The position numbers were made by a program, and so were the translations under genes. DNA of 64,000 bases from assembly GCA_009103225.1 (NCBI GenBank), contig RHPI01002955.1, forward strand, positions 249,238 to 313,237. Direction: 5' to 3'. Below are positions 40,671 through 52,461 of this stretch, piece by piece. This stretch comes from Chlorokybus atmophyticus (lineage: Eukaryota; Streptophyta; Chlorokybophyceae; Chlorokybales; Chlorokybaceae). The notes under the pieces were generated by a model. The model was not told where the DNA came from. It did not search any database and was given only the letters and a program-made list of their open reading frames with translations. Position 1 is the stretch's first letter. Every line of letters starts with the position of its first letter.

Positions 40671-42089
40671 ATGCACACATTAAGGCCCAGTGCAGCAAGC
40701 ACGCCAACCATAGAGACAACGTGCGACCCACTGTATCAAACAGTATACAATGTCTTATATACTATGGTACTAAGCACTAGTCAACTCTAGTCAACTCTGG
40801 TCAAAGTCATCACTAGTCAACACTAATCAATGGTCAAAGTCAATGGTCAAAGTCAAAGTTAATTATGGTTGAACATAACTGCCGTAACTCCCATAACTTT
40901 CGTAACTCCCGTAACAATAAAGGTTAAGCTGATCGTACCAACTACGTGTAGGCGCCGCCTATACATGTGCTTTCAACAAGCTATAACATTCAACCCTCCC
41001 ACGCGAGCAGCTTGACCTTGAACTCCAAGTTCTTCTCGCAAGCTTACCCATATTAACATACTCCATTGAACACTCCCACGGATGTGTTGCTTTTCCTCGT
41101 GCTGCCAGCAAGACTACAAGGTTCCAATACTCCTTATTTCCTCCTCATAGTTGTCGCATCAGGTTCCACCACGCCACGCCTGACCTTGCTCAGGTGGTTT
41201 CAAAGACTCTCTCAATGGCAAACTATGCTATAAACTACACTGAGTTCTCTACCTTAGCAATGCTGTACCAGAGTGTAGGCCGTGCAAGGGTTGATCAGAC
41301 CCTTCTACCAAGGAAAGCACCCCTCCCATCTCCTGTTAGCTAGCTATACAACTCAGTCCTTGCATGCCAACCAAATGAAGTGTTCTAACTAGTACCGCAC
41401 ACCTGTGTGCTACCAAAAAAAACGACTCCACAGCAATGCAACCTCTAGTGTATGTAGCTCAACACCAGCAACTACTCATAGGCTAGCAGTAACTCTCACA
41501 GACCTTTGTGTCTGCGACCTCCGTCTACGCATGTCCTTCACGCGCCCTTGCAGTGGGAGACGACGGACGAACACCATCCACTGCAACTCCTTGAGGTCCT
41601 TACCAATGCTAGAAAGCAATCGCCATCATGGCGTGCATCTTCTTGGTTGCCTCATCGTGGATCCCTTTCTGGCATTCGCGAATGAAGTGGCCCTTCATCT
41701 TGCAGTAGTGACACTCTTTGCCACGTGTTGGCTTCCCACCACCTGCTTTACTCCTGCTTCGTGTGTGTTGAGAAGATGAGGCGGCAAGTGCGATAGGTTC
41801 TCCACCATTCTCTATCTCCTGACCATCCAACTTGCCTTCCACAGCTAGCAGCTTAGGCACTACATCAGCAAACTTCAAAACTACATCTGAGGACCCTAAT
41901 ACAGTCACTAGCGTAGCAAAGCTCTTTCCTAAGCCAGCTAAGACTGCCCACAGGACCTCCTCTTCCTTCACGTCGTGGCCCACTGCTGCAAGGTCTTGCC
42001 AAAGCTCCCTTGCACGCGAGATGTACTTTTGGATTGGCTCTTTGTGCTCCATCTTTAGAAGTGTCAGCTTGCGTCTCAGCTGCAACTTG
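40671..42089 (-). mobile_element. Truncated gag-only family A element, minus orientation
   Basis: 40671-40993 is a family A LTR lacking about 70 bases at one end. 40994-41608 is the noncoding region. 41609-42089 is the C-terminal part of gag (CHYCKMKGHFIREC present), cut at 42089 and fused to family B LTR sequence. Confidence 0.85.
41609..42089 (-). pseudogene. gag: Gag, N-terminally truncated, family A
   Basis: The frame is open from LQLRRKLTLLKMEHKEPIQK to the stop, but the first ~100 residues are missing at the junction with LTR B. Confidence 0.88.
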
Positions 42090-42174
42090 TGCGGCGGTTA
42101 CGCTATGGGAGTTACAATCAACAGGAGTTATGGGAGTTACGAGAGTTATGGTCAACTTTGTCTTTGTTGAGAAC
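42090..42174 (+). repeat. Family B LTR fragment
   Basis: GTGCGGCGGTTACG through GGTCAACTTTG matches 46733-46805, in the opposite orientation to the B LTR at 37972-40670. Confidence 0.75.
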
Positions 42175-44465
42175 TAGTGATGCGCCTAGTGTGTGTGTGT
42201 TTGCCTCCTACATACAAGTGTGCACACACTAAGGACAAGTGCAGAAAGCACGCCAACTATAGAGACAATGTGCGACCCACTGTATTAAGCAGTATACAGT
42301 GTCTTATATACTATGCTACTAAGTACTAGTCAACTCTAGTCAACTCTAGTCAAAGTCAGCACTGGTCAACACTGGTCAATGGTCAAAGTCAACGGTTAAA
42401 GTCAAAGTTGACCATGGTTGACCATAACTGCCATAACTGCCGTAACTTTCATAACTCCCGTAACTATAAAGGTTAAGCTGATCGTACCAACTACATGTAG
42501 GCGCCGCCTATACATGTACTTTCAACAAGCTATAACATTTAACACTCCCACGCGAGCAGCTTGACCTTGAACTCCAAGTTGTTCTCGCAAGCTTATGTGT
42601 TGCTCCCACGGACTTGATGCTTGTCTCCATAACACCATCTGTCTTCTCGTGCTGCCAGCAGGACTACAAGGTTCCAATACTCCTTATTTCCTCCTCATAG
42701 TTGTCGCATCAGGTTCCACCACGCCACGCCTGACCTTGCTCAGGTGGTTTTGAAGACTCCCTTGATGGCAAACTATGCTATAAACTACACTGATTTCTCT
42801 ACCTTAGCAATGCTGTACCAGAGTGTAGGCCGTGCAAGGGTTGAATAGACCCTTCTACCAAGGAAAGCACCCCTCCCATCTCCTGTTAGCTAGCTATACA
42901 ACTCAGTCCTTGCATGCCAACCAAATGAAGTGTTCTAACTAGTACCGCACACCTGTGTGCTACCAAAAAAAACAACTCCACAGCAATGCAACCTCTAGTG
43001 TATGTAGCTCAACACCAGCAACTACTCATAGGCTAGCAGTAACTCTCACAGACCTTTGTGTCTGCGACCTCCGTCTACGCATGTCCTTCACGCGCCCTTG
43101 CAGTGGGAGAGGACGGACGAACACCATCCACTGCAACTTCTTGAGGTCCTCACCAATGCTAGAAAGCAGTCGCCATCGTGGCGTGCTCCTCCTTGGTTGC
43201 CTTATCGTGGATCCTCTTCTGGCATTCGCGAATGAAGTGGCCCTTCATCTTGCAGTAGTGACACTCTTTGTCACGTGATGGCTTCCCACCACCTGCTTTG
43301 CTCCTGCTTCGTGTGTGTTGAGAAGATAAGGCAGCAAGTGCGATAGGTTCTCCACCATTCTCTATCTCCTGAACATCCAACTTGCCTTTCACAGCTAGCA
43401 GCTTAGGCACTACATCAGCAAACTTCAAAACCACATCTGAGGATTCCAACACAGTCACTAACGTAGCAAAGCTCTTTCCTAAGCCAGCTAAGACTGCCCA
43501 CATCACCTCCTCTTCCTTCACATCGTGGCCCACTGCTGCAAGGTCTTGCCAAAGCTCCCTTGCATGTGAGATGTACTTCAGGATTGGCTCTTTGTGCTCC
43601 ATCTTCAGAAGTGTCAGCTTGCGTCTCAGCTGCAACTTGCGCGAGTTGCTGTTGGCCTTGAAGAGGGTGTCGAGGACCTCCCACACCTCACGTCCAGTCT
43701 TGCAATCCGCAATAAGAGAGAGATGGAAGTCTTTGGCGTGCAAGCCTATCAGCGCAAAAGCTGATTGTGAGTTTTCTGTCCAGATACCACTGTCACCTGT
43801 TCTTGGTCGCAATGATGTGGAGGAGGTGGGATCGACAAAACTCCAGAGCTTCTTGCGGATCAGCACCAACTTCATCTTCAGCGACGATGAAGCGTAGTTG
43901 TGCAGATCAAGGGACTCAATGGGCATCCTATTTGTATCAGCCATTGCTTGCTACACAATAGTACAATACACCCTCTCCCCAAGAACACTCTACTACTAGG
44001 CGCCTATGCTCAACACTTTCTCTCACTAGCACAAGCGATCACACAAGCGAGTGTGGGCCCATAACCTGTTGAGAACTAGCGATGCGCCTAGAGTGTGTGT
44101 ATTTGCCTCTTACATACAAGTGTGCACACATTAAGGACAAGTGCAGCAAGCATGCCAACTATAGAGACAATGTGCGACCCACTGTATCAAGCAGTATACA
44201 ATGTCTTATATACTATGCTACTACGTACTAGTCAACTCTAGTCAACTTTAGTCAAAGTCAACACTAGTCAACACTAGTCAACACTAGCCAATGGTCAAAG
44301 TCAACGGTCAAAGTCAAAGTTGACCACGGTTGACCATAACTGCCGTAACTGCCGTAACTCTCCTAACTCTCGTAACTCCTGTAATTGTAAAGGTTAAGCT
44401 GATTGTACCAACTACATGTAGGCGCCACCTATACATGTACTTTCAACAAGCTATAACATTTAATA
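42175..44465 (-). mobile_element. Gag-only family A element, minus orientation (2291 bp)
   Basis: LTRs at 42175-42544 and 44067-44465 flank an intact gag (43159-43944) and the family's noncoding region. The PBS GGTTATGGGCCCA abuts the right LTR on the minus strand. The flanks GTCTT and GTGAT do not match, so later rearrangement joined the two sides: family B LTR on the left, family C gag on the right. Confidence 0.9.
43159..43944 (-). CDS. gag: Gag protein of gag-only family A element
   Basis: This is an intact frame of 261 residues. It starts MADTNRMPIESLDLHNYASS, contains CHYCKMKGHFIREC and ends TMATAF. It is collinear with the plus-strand copy at 38609-39394 with scattered substitutions. 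It is the only coding unit of its element. Confidence 0.92.
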   Translation of the reverse strand: MADTNRMPIESLDLHNYASSSLKMKLVLIRKKLWSFVDPTSSTSLRPRTGDSGIWTENSQSAFALIGLHAKDFHLSLIADCKTGREVWEVLDTLFKANSNSRKLQLRRKLTLLKMEHKEPILKYISHARELWQDLAAVGHDVKEEEVMWAVLAGLGKSFATLVTVLESSDVVLKFADVVPKLLAVKGKLDVQEIENGGEPIALAALSSQHTRSRSKAGGGKPSRDKECHYCKMKGHFIRECQKRIHDKATKEEHATMATAF

Positions 44466-45014
44466 GTGATGGCCTCGAGGGTGAGCTCCTCACTGGTTGA
44501 CTCCATGATGGTGACAGTCATCTCGAACTCCTTGAGTGAGCCAGCAAGGATGACCCAGACTACCTCCACCTCCTTCACTTCATGTCCAATGGCAAGCAAG
44601 TCGTCCCACAGCTGCCTGGCTTGTGAGATGAACTTGATGACAGGTTCAGCAACATCCTTCCTCAAAGCATTTAACTGCTTCCTCAAGTGCAACTTCCTAG
44701 CATTGTTCTTAGCCTTGTAAACCTCAGCAAACTTTCTGCCACAACTCTCTAGCAGACTTGCAACGTGCAACAAGCGCTAAATGATGCTGTACCACATTCA
44801 ATCCTATCAACGCAAGTGCCTGATTGGACTTTTTCTCTGTGGGTGCGTCCTCCAAGTCGAGAGGGCGCTCCGTGGGATCCACCACCGACCATAAATCCTT
44901 ATGCATGAGTAGCATCTGCATCCGGATGCTCCATGTCCCATAGTTGTCGAGGTCCAGTGGCTCAATGTTGACCTTGTCATAGCTGGTCGCCATGCTTCCT
45001 TTGCTAGCCTGCAA
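44466..45014 (-). pseudogene. gag: Gag of family C, C-terminally truncated
   Basis: On the minus strand it starts MQASKGSMATSYDKVNIEPL and continues with LDLDNYGTWSIRMQMLLMHKD. A frame change follows near 44735-44770, then ARKLHLRKQLNALRKD and VVWVILAGSLKEFE. It is cut at 44466 by the family A element. Confidence 0.85.
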
Positions 45015-45084
45015 TGAAGACGGCGCCTCCCCAAGCTACACCACCTTGTACTTGCTATGCTAGCGCCAGTGTGGGCGCATAACC

Positions 45085-45410
45085 TATCGAGATTACACAG
45101 TAGCAACAATAACAAGCACAAGTGTGGCGCTGATAATAGAGCAGAGTGGATCTTACTGTATTGCACAACATACAGTGTCTTATATAGTATACTAGTGAGT
45201 GCTAGTCAACACTAGTCAACGCTAGTCAAAGTCAACACTAGTCAACACTAGTCAACGGTCAAAGTCAAAGTCAATGGTCAAAGTCAAAGGTCAAAGTCAA
45301 TGTTGACCATAGTGGACTGTAACTCCCATAACGGCAGTTGACCGTAACTCCCAAGGTGAAGATGATTGTAGAAGGTTAGCTAAGGCGCCTAGCAAAGTAC
45401 CTTTAACAGT
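45085..45410 (-). repeat. Family C LTR (5' LTR of a minus-strand copia C copy)
   Basis: It reads TGTTAAAGGTAC to near CTCGATA on the minus strand and is followed by the leader and gag of family C. It carries GGCGCC near its start and a TTGAC array. Confidence 0.83.
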
Positions 45411-45459
45411 AGGTTGCGAGCTCTGTGTGTAGCAGAAGGGCAACCAACGCCAATGAAGC

Positions 45460-46115
45460 ATGATCAACATGAAGATCACAATCGAGCCGCTGGACGTGGA
45501 TGACTACAGCACCTGGAGCATCAAGATGGAGCTGTTGCTGGTACACAAGGACATGTGGAAGTATGTGGACCCCGCGGAGGATGTGCCTTCGGGAAAGGAG
45601 GCAACCTTGGAGAAAAAAGGGAAGAAAGCTTTGGCATTGCTGGGTTTGCACGTTGCTGAGCATCACTTGACTATGATGAGAGAGTGCAAAGGTGCAAAGG
45701 AGTTTTGGGCAAGCCGTGGCGCGTGCAATTTGTGGCGCGTGCAAAGGCGTTGTGGAAGGACTTGCTGGGTGTAGGGCACGAGTTGAAAGAGCAAAATGTG
45801 GTGTGGGTTGTGCTTTCAGGGTTGCCAAAGGAGTACATGGTGGTGGTGACCGTTATGGAGTCTGCAGCGGAGGAGTTGACACTTAATGGCGTAATACCAC
45901 AGCTTCTTTTGAAAGAGCAGCGCTTGCAGCAGGAAGGTTGGGAAGAAAGACCAGATGCAGCTACGGCTTTTATAATAAAGAAAGGCACTCATGGTAGCGG
46001 CAAGGAGTGTTGGCGTTGCGGCGAGCGTGGTCACTTCAAGTATCAATGTCCTCAAATGAAGATGTCCACCTCCGGGAGCACCAATAGCAAGAAGGGTGAG
46101 AGAATTGCACTCTAG
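45460..46115 (+). pseudogene. gag: Gag of family B with an internal deletion
   Basis: It starts MINMKITIEPLDVDDYSTWS. After CKGAKEFWA about 95 bases are missing relative to the copy at 37107-37847, which shifts the frame. The C-terminal part (FVARAKALWKDLLGVGHELK to the knuckle CWRCGERGHFKYQC) stays open. Confidence 0.87.
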
Positions 46116-46604
46116 GGCTATGATGTAGGTTGGAGAAGGAGGAGGAGATGGTGGCAATCTTCTTGTAATAAAGCTGGGAGGATCCAGCTTGGTGCCGAGT
46201 GCGAGTAGTACTTGGTGGAGGAGGCGTCCTTCATACGTGGGAGCTGGTGTATTTCAGCTTGGAGTGTTGCGGTGCGTGAAGTACTTGCGGGGCGTGCCAA
46301 GAGCGCGTGGTTGCTGTCTACTCAACAGCATGGTGTTTGAGCGTGATGCTTGAACATGGATATGAGAGGAGTAGCTGAGCGCGAGAAGCGTGGAGGTTAC
46401 ACTCTGCGAGCATGGTATAGTGCTCAAGGTATACTATATGCAAGCGAGCAGTTTGCAGGGTGATGAGCATTGGGAGCGAGCAGCTCGAGGTGCTAGCATC
46501 ATATATTGGAGCGAGAAGTTTCAAGTCAACTTGAAGGCGATGAAGGCGTGGGAGCTTGTGCATGCTGATATGCAGATGCGGACAAAAAGCTGCTTGCGTG
46601 GGAG

Positions 46605-47066
46605 TGTTGAAGGTTAAGCATATGAGGTTTGCTAGTATAGCATGCTTATAGTACATGTTGAAGGTTAAGCATATGAGGTTTGCTAGTATAGTATGCTTAT
46701 AGTACAGTCAGCTTGTGGATGTTACTTGGAGCATGTGCGGCGGTTACGTAATGGGAGTTACAGTCAACAAGAGTTACGGGAGTTGTGAGAGTTACGGTCA
46801 ACTTTGACTTTGACCATTGATTAGGGTTGACTAGGGTCGACTTTGACCGTTAACTAGTGTTGATTATAGTGAACTTTGACTAGGGTTGACTAGTCTTTTC
46901 TAGTGTTGACTAGCTTAGTATATAAGTCATTGTATGTGGCGCATACAGGTGGAATTGCAATAGGAACATACTTCTCTTTGCTGTTGACATGCTATTGCAC
47001 TTGTTGTTCCCCTAGTGTTAGCACATGCATGAGGTAGGGCGCATACATGCACACTAGTTCTTAACA
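46605..47066 (+). repeat. Family B LTR (3' LTR, 462 bp)
   Basis: It begins TGTTGAAGGTTAAGC and ends TTCTTAACA. The first ~49 bases are duplicated in tandem (46605-46653 and 46654 onward). A TTGAC array (46804-46915) lies upstream of GTATATAAG. Confidence 0.88.
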
Positions 47067-47223
47067 GGGTTGACTAGTGTTTGTGAATGCTAGTCAACAG
47101 ACTAGCATTCACTGGTGTACCACAAAACACTGTATGTTGTGCAATTCAGTTAGATCCACTCTGCTCTACTTGTTAGCGCCACATTAGTGCGTGTGCATTG
47201 TTGCTACTGTGCAATCTCAACAA
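47067..47223 (+). repeat. Family C LTR, 3' fragment
   Basis: GTTGACTAG...CTGTATGTTGTGCAAT...GATCCACTCTGCTC to CAATCTCAACA matches the ends of the C LTRs. The family B element interrupts it on the left. Confidence 0.78.
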
Positions 47224-47325
47224 CGTGCATCATACACAACGCCGCTGTGCCATATGGCACCGTGCGCAATTTGGAGAACACAGCCATCCTGGCGGCGGGG
47301 GAGGACCCCACGCGTTTTTGCACAT
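47224..47325 (+). pseudogene. Fragment of DIRS/PAT-like tyrosine recombinase
   Basis: ACGTGCATCATACACAACGC through GAGGACCCCACGCG matches 27796-27890 of the younger PAT-like element. It may be the far right piece of the older copy. Confidence 0.72.
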
Positions 47326-48653
47326 GAGCTATATGTTGCATATTCTGGTGTGCGTCTACGCGCCCGCCGAGCGCGTTGAGAGAATTGACTTCTTCACCTC
47401 CCTCCCTCCGATCCTCCCGGCAGCTGACTGGGCACTGCTTGGAGGAGATTGGAATGTCGTCAAGGACCCCTCCTTCGACAGGTCGCCCCCTGCTTATTCC
47501 CATCACGAGTCGCCAACTGTTCTCCAGCTATGCGAGGAACTTCGGTTGAAGGATGTTTACCGTGCTCTCCACCCCACGGGGCGCTCATTTACTTGAGACA
47601 TGACTCAACCGAGCTCCTCCCATCGAGCTGGCAGGCTTGACAGGTTCTACCTAAGCTTGAATCTTTGCATCTGGGTAGACGACATCTCAACTATTAGCAT
47701 TGAGATACTATACGGACCACAGGCCAGTACATCTGAAACTTGCCCTTCCAAGCTCTTTTTCTCCCTCACCTCAGCTTTATAAATGCTGCCCCTCCCTTCT
47801 CACGAACCTGGTGTTCTTCGCTGCAGCAGAGCAGCTCTAGGACTCGCGCATCCCGTCAATTCCCGTCTCTTTATCCCACTTGATTCATTAGTTTAAAAAC
47901 GGACTGCAGGCGCTGGTTGACCTTGCTAAACAGCATAACCATCGCAACGACGAGCTTGGGCGCAGTTTTAGCGCCGTCTCCGGGCGGACTTCTCCCCTGC
48001 ACGTGCTCAGCTGGATGCATCCCCGCAAGATCCTATCATACAGGTGAAGGCTGCCAGGCTGTCCAACCTTGCCACTGCGGAAGAGGACGATGACACGGCT
48101 AGCAAAATACGTGCTCACTAAAGGCTGCACCGTAAACAGATATAAGTACTTACTTTTCTCGCGCATTAAGTCACCGCAACACTCGTCTTCTCTTTGTGCT
48201 CTCTCCTTTTCAACAACCTCTCATTCCGCCGCCGATTATTCAGCATGAGATAGTTGCAGCTCGCGAGGGGTTTTATAGGTCCTTGCTCACCTTCTCTCTT
48301 GATCCCAAACCAACAAAGCAGGCGGCAATGGTTGCTTGTAGCTCGGCTATGCATCAAAGGCTTTGTGAGGAGCTGGCTATTCAGTTAGACTTACCTCCTT
48401 GTAGCGTTGCTGCGGGCGGTGCTGTCATAAAAATGCCTCACCATTGCCTCAGGCGTGACGGCCTTACTGCAGCATTTATACAAGAGGCTCTGGCCAGTCT
48501 TAAGCTCAAACCTTTACCTCTATTGTCTCTAGGTGCTTTGTTGTGGTAGCCTAAGTGCTTCGCAGAGAGTTGGGGTCATCTCTTTCATCCACAAAGATGG
48601 CGAGCTGGGGGACCTTCGCAATTGAAGGCCCATTACCCTCTTTTGCTAAAGGT
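47326..48653 (+). pseudogene. Truncated LINE: endonuclease to start of RT
   Basis: The AP-endonuclease region reads VYAPAERVERIDFFTSLPPI and LLGGDWNVV, then RSFT, a stop, and RAGRLDRFYLSLNL. Further right, FYRSLLTFSLDPKP, MPHHCLRRDGLTAAFIQEAL and, in another frame, GVISFIHKDGELGDLRN with RPITL are typical of the segment leading into a non-LTR RT. The element is cut by a family C LTR at 48654. Several shifts are present. Confidence 0.8.
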
Positions 48654-48935
48654 ACTTTTATTGGGCGCCCTAGCTAAACTTCTACGATTATCTTCACCTT
48701 GAGAGTTACGGTCAGTCAATGTTATTGCAGTTACAGTCCACTATAGTCAACTTTGACTTTGACCTTTGATCATGACTTTGACTATGACCGTTGACTAGCG
48801 TTGACCAATGTTTACTAGCACTTGCCAGTGTACTATGTAAGATAATGTATGTTGTGCAATACAGTAAGATCCACTCTGCTTTATTGTCAGCGCCACACTT
48901 GTGCTTGTCATTATTGCTACTGGGCAATCTCAATA
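48654..48935 (+). repeat. Family C LTR (5' LTR)
   Basis: It begins TGCTAAAGGTAC, has GGGCGCCC near 48664, and ends CAATCTCAATA, followed directly by the PBS. Confidence 0.82.
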
Positions 48936-48948
48936 GGTTATGAGCCCA
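48936..48948 (+). promoter_or_regulatory. PBS complementary to the initiator tRNA anticodon arm
   Basis: GGTTATGAGCCCA is the exact complement of TGGGCTCATAACC, the anticodon stem-loop of initiator Met tRNA. Families A and B carry GGTTATGGGCCCA, one base different, in the same place. Confidence 0.75.
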
Positions 48949-49005
48949 CACTAGCGCTAGCATAGCAAGTACAAGTTGGTGTAGCTTGAGAAGGCGCCGT
49001 CTTTA

Positions 49006-49276
49006 TTGCAAGCTAGCATAGGAAGCATGGCAAACAGCTATAACAAGGATTACATCGAGCCTTTGAACTTCGACAACTATGGGACATGGAGCATCCGGAT
49101 GCAGATGGTACTCATGCATAAAGATCTATGGTCGGTGGTGGATCCCACAGCGCGCCCTCTCGACTTGGAAGACGCACCAACAAAGAAAAGTTCCATTCAA
49201 GCACTTGCGTTGATAGGATTGAATGTGGTACAGCATCATTTAGCGCTTGTTGCACATTGCAAGTCTGCTAAAACTC
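49006..49276 (+). pseudogene. gag: Gag N-terminus of family C
   Basis: MQASIGSMANSYNKDYIEPL to ALVAHCKSAK matches the minus-strand copy at 44466-45014. At about 49272 it switches abruptly to the methyltransferase element. Confidence 0.85.
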
Positions 49277-52200
49277 CAGACTGGAAGGGCTGCTGAAGGA
49301 CACTGACTACAAGATTGTCAGTGAGGAGGCTGCTGCAGTGATATACGTCAATGAGTTGGATGCTGCTCTGAGCGAGTCGACACGCCTGACTCTGAACTAC
49401 AGCAGGCCCCTTGGCTACACCCTCAAAGAAGCCTTCGAGACTGCACAAGCCATCCACAAGCGCTTGGTGTATGAGAAGGCAGTGCTGGACACCAACCGCA
49501 GCGCCGTACGGCCTGTAGTCAGCACGACAACTGAGCCTCCTCGCCGCGACCGTGGCCGGGACGCTCCACCAGCACGCGACAAAGGGAAACGGTCAGCTCA
49601 TGCTGCACTTGCTGCCCCTGTGCTGTGTCATCGCTGTGGACGGCATGGGCACTACCAAAAGGAGTGCACCGAAGAATACTCAACTTTGGTTTGCGACCAC
49701 TGTCACAAGACTGGTCATTTAGAGTCAGTCTGCTGGCTCAAGTTCCCAGAGTTGAGGCCCGCCAACAGCTACAACCACAACTACCTCGGTGGCTACAACA
49801 GCAACAACACTGGGGGCCACACTGGCAACAACTTCAGTGGCTACAACAGCAACAACGCTGGGGGCCACACTGGCAACCACTTCAGTGGCTACAATAGCAA
49901 CAACACTGGAGCCCACAACAGCAACAACGCTGGTGGCAGTAACAACAACAGCAACGCCAGTGTTCGCAAGGAAGAGCAAGGCTACAGGGGGAAGAACAGA
50001 CCTCCTCAGCGTAGGGGACCAGAAACACGTCCGCGCGCTGCTGCTGTTGCCGCCAAGGCTTCAGCCAACCCACCAGCTGATGACCATATGGCAGCCCTCA
50101 TGGCGCGTATGGCGCGTTTGGAGGAAGACAAGGAGCAGGACTACCGCGCCTGCTACGCTGCCCGATGGGCGCTGATGGCTGCAAAACGCGAGAGAGCCAG
50201 GAACACTCCGTCCCGCGTGCAACCATCACGACGAGCACGAGGGGAAGCTGCAACAACATCAGCAGGCACCTCCTCCGAAGCCACCAGTGGTGCTGTCTCC
50301 GCAGCAACAGCCACACCGGCTACAACGTCGACTCCACCAACGTCAACAGCACCCACTCCAGTTGCACCACACCCTGGTACACCGATGGGCACCGTGACGC
50401 CGACGCTGGTGAGTACACTGGCAGCAGCCGCCATCTCTACCGAATCTGCACCAGTGGGCGGTGCACTTCCCACTGCAGCAGTGCCTCTGTCCGTAGGCGT
50501 TGAGACAACTCTTGCACCACCGACTGATACCGTCGCAACTGCCACAATGGCCATCGTCGAGCCCGCTGTCTCTGCAGCGACGCGCGCAGCCACTCTGCCC
50601 GCTCTCGACGTCACTCAGGCTGTCCCAACTGGTCAGCAAGCTGAACGAGCATGGGAAACCATCCTGCGCGGAGCAGACCCCACTACCATCGCCTTCGGTC
50701 GGGGGGGGGGAGCGCACCACGCGTGTCGCCCGCGATGATCGCGTCTTCCCGCTACCAGAGGTTCACACCCTTCCAGCACTCACTCAACACCAGTTGGAAG
50801 ATGAGATCCTTGCTGGCACTGCACCTCCGATGCGTGAGAGGGTGTTTTTGATCAGCTACAGCCCACCTGTAGTGTTGGAGTTGGCCCTGCAACTGTTCTG
50901 GGCGTTGCACAACAACATGCAGACCGCCCCGCGCCAGCCTGCACGCAGGCCAACCACCACCTTTGAACCCAGCCCGTTGGACACGTATCGGGACCGCCGA
51001 GACGCCGTCCAGCAGCGCATCGCCGACGTAGCCGACCTGCCTTTGGGCACTGATGAAGCACTCGGACCTCCTACAACCGCTCGTCTTCATCAGCGCTACC
51101 ACGCACTGGAACAAGCATATCATTGGCGACAGGATCAAGCTGCCGCCATTGCTGCACGTGAACAAGCTCTTGAAGCTACACGTGCACCAATACCTCAGTC
51201 ACCAACTGCTGGTCCATCCTCTAGCACCACTCCGCTTTTCGGCGAGACCAACTCTGACCAAGCGAGGGCGTTGGCTCAACAAACCAGGGGGGTGATCGCC
51301 CCGTTGCTGCCTGCGCTGGTGGAGGATCTACCTGAGGACCAAAGGGAGCCAGGGAGGGGCTACCTTACACCACAAGGGTGTACACAAAGAGATGGAGCAG
51401 GACTGGTTGGAGAGCAACAACTACGCACTGCTCTGTTGCGACAAGCAACCATGCTGCATCGGCAAGAAGGCATCGGACTCCGGCAGATGCTTGGGATGCG
51501 AGACAATGGCAACGCGGCACGCGCACGGTTAGTGACGTGGCTGGTCACCAACCATCCCGCAGTCCCGTTGTTCGCTTTTGGCGCCAGAATAGCGTGGGTG
51601 GACGCATTCCTTCGCTCCATACGGCAAGCCTATGATGAAGTGGCTTCCGCCGCCACTGACACTCTGGAGGGAGCTCTGGAGGTTATACTGAGTTTGCCAG
51701 GAGTGGAGGCAGGACGTCAGCGCAGGCGCATCGCCGCTGCTTACGAGCAGCATGTTCAACAGCCAGAGACCCGCCTCACTTTACGCACACGAGCAATAAC
51801 AGTGCTGGAAGTGGGAGTGGTCAACGGCAGATGGGATGCTTACATGGCAGGGATCCTCAGGGTGCCTACCGTCACTCACGACATGAGGGCGCGGCTCCTA
51901 CGCGCAGTGTACGTGCAGCCCATGCCTCAGAACCATCGCTATATAGACGTGGACAACAATGCGACGGCGACATGGGAAGGTACACTAGTCAGAGAGGCAG
52001 CCCATGCTGCGCGATGGACCTATGCAGAGGAGCAGGCTGCACGAGAGGCAGTCCCGCAAACACCAGGTCCTCCAGGGTTCCCGCCACAGCCACTGGCCAC
52101 TCCTCCTGGCATGACAACAGCTGCACAGAGGGTCAACCCTCCTGCACCTCCACTTGGACAGGTTGCAGCAGCACCTCCAGTGCCTAGGCCACCACGCGTG

Positions 52201-52461
52201 TACCAGCAACCGCGACAAGGACGGTTTGGACAAAGCCGAGGACAAGGAGGCCCACAAGATCCATCAGGCAGAGGAGCCCTGGCTGCCCTACGGTCAGGCC
52301 CCGCAGATGAGAGTAAAGCAACAGTCTCTCCACGCAAGAGGTTCCATCGCTGCAAGAGGCTGCGCATCAACGCCAATGCAGCCATGATCGCCAACCAAGG
52401 CAAGCACGTGACCGTCAATGGGCGGGCACCCAAATGCGTGATGCTGGACACTAGAGCATAG
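49277..52461 (+). pseudogene. gag: Gag region of the methyltransferase element
   Basis: The first frame (to about 50738) begins EGLLKDTDYKIVSEEAAAVI. It has two zinc knuckles (CHRCGRHGHYQKEC and CDHCHKTGHLESVC, about 49626-49733), three Gly/Asn-rich repeats of the type GGYNSNNTGGHTGNN and a long Ala/Thr/Pro-rich region. At a run of ten G (50701-50710) the frame changes. The second frame continues to 52461 through a helical region (QHQLEDEILAGTAPPMRERV, ARLVTWLVTNHPAVPLFAFG) of unknown fold and a Pro/Gln-rich tail. Knuckles this far upstream are unusual. The second knuckle resembles copia gag, so the N-terminal part may have a separate origin. Confidence 0.75.

Larger units (their letters stand above)
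45411..47066 (+). mobile_element. Gag-only family B element, 5' LTR missing
   Basis: It consists of leader, broken gag (45460-46115), a noncoding region (46116-46604) and a 3' LTR (46605-47066). A family C LTR abuts the leader in place of the 5' LTR. No pol is present. Confidence 0.83.

Noticed and set aside
50165-50503. Overlapping Ser/Thr-rich frames in 50.1-50.7 kb on both strands.
   Set aside because: They are alternate-frame shadows of the Ala/Thr/Pro-rich gag linker.
49006-52461. Treating the family C gag start and the methyltransferase-element gag as one gene.
   Set aside because: The homology switches abruptly at about 49272, and the frames differ. It is a junction between two elements.
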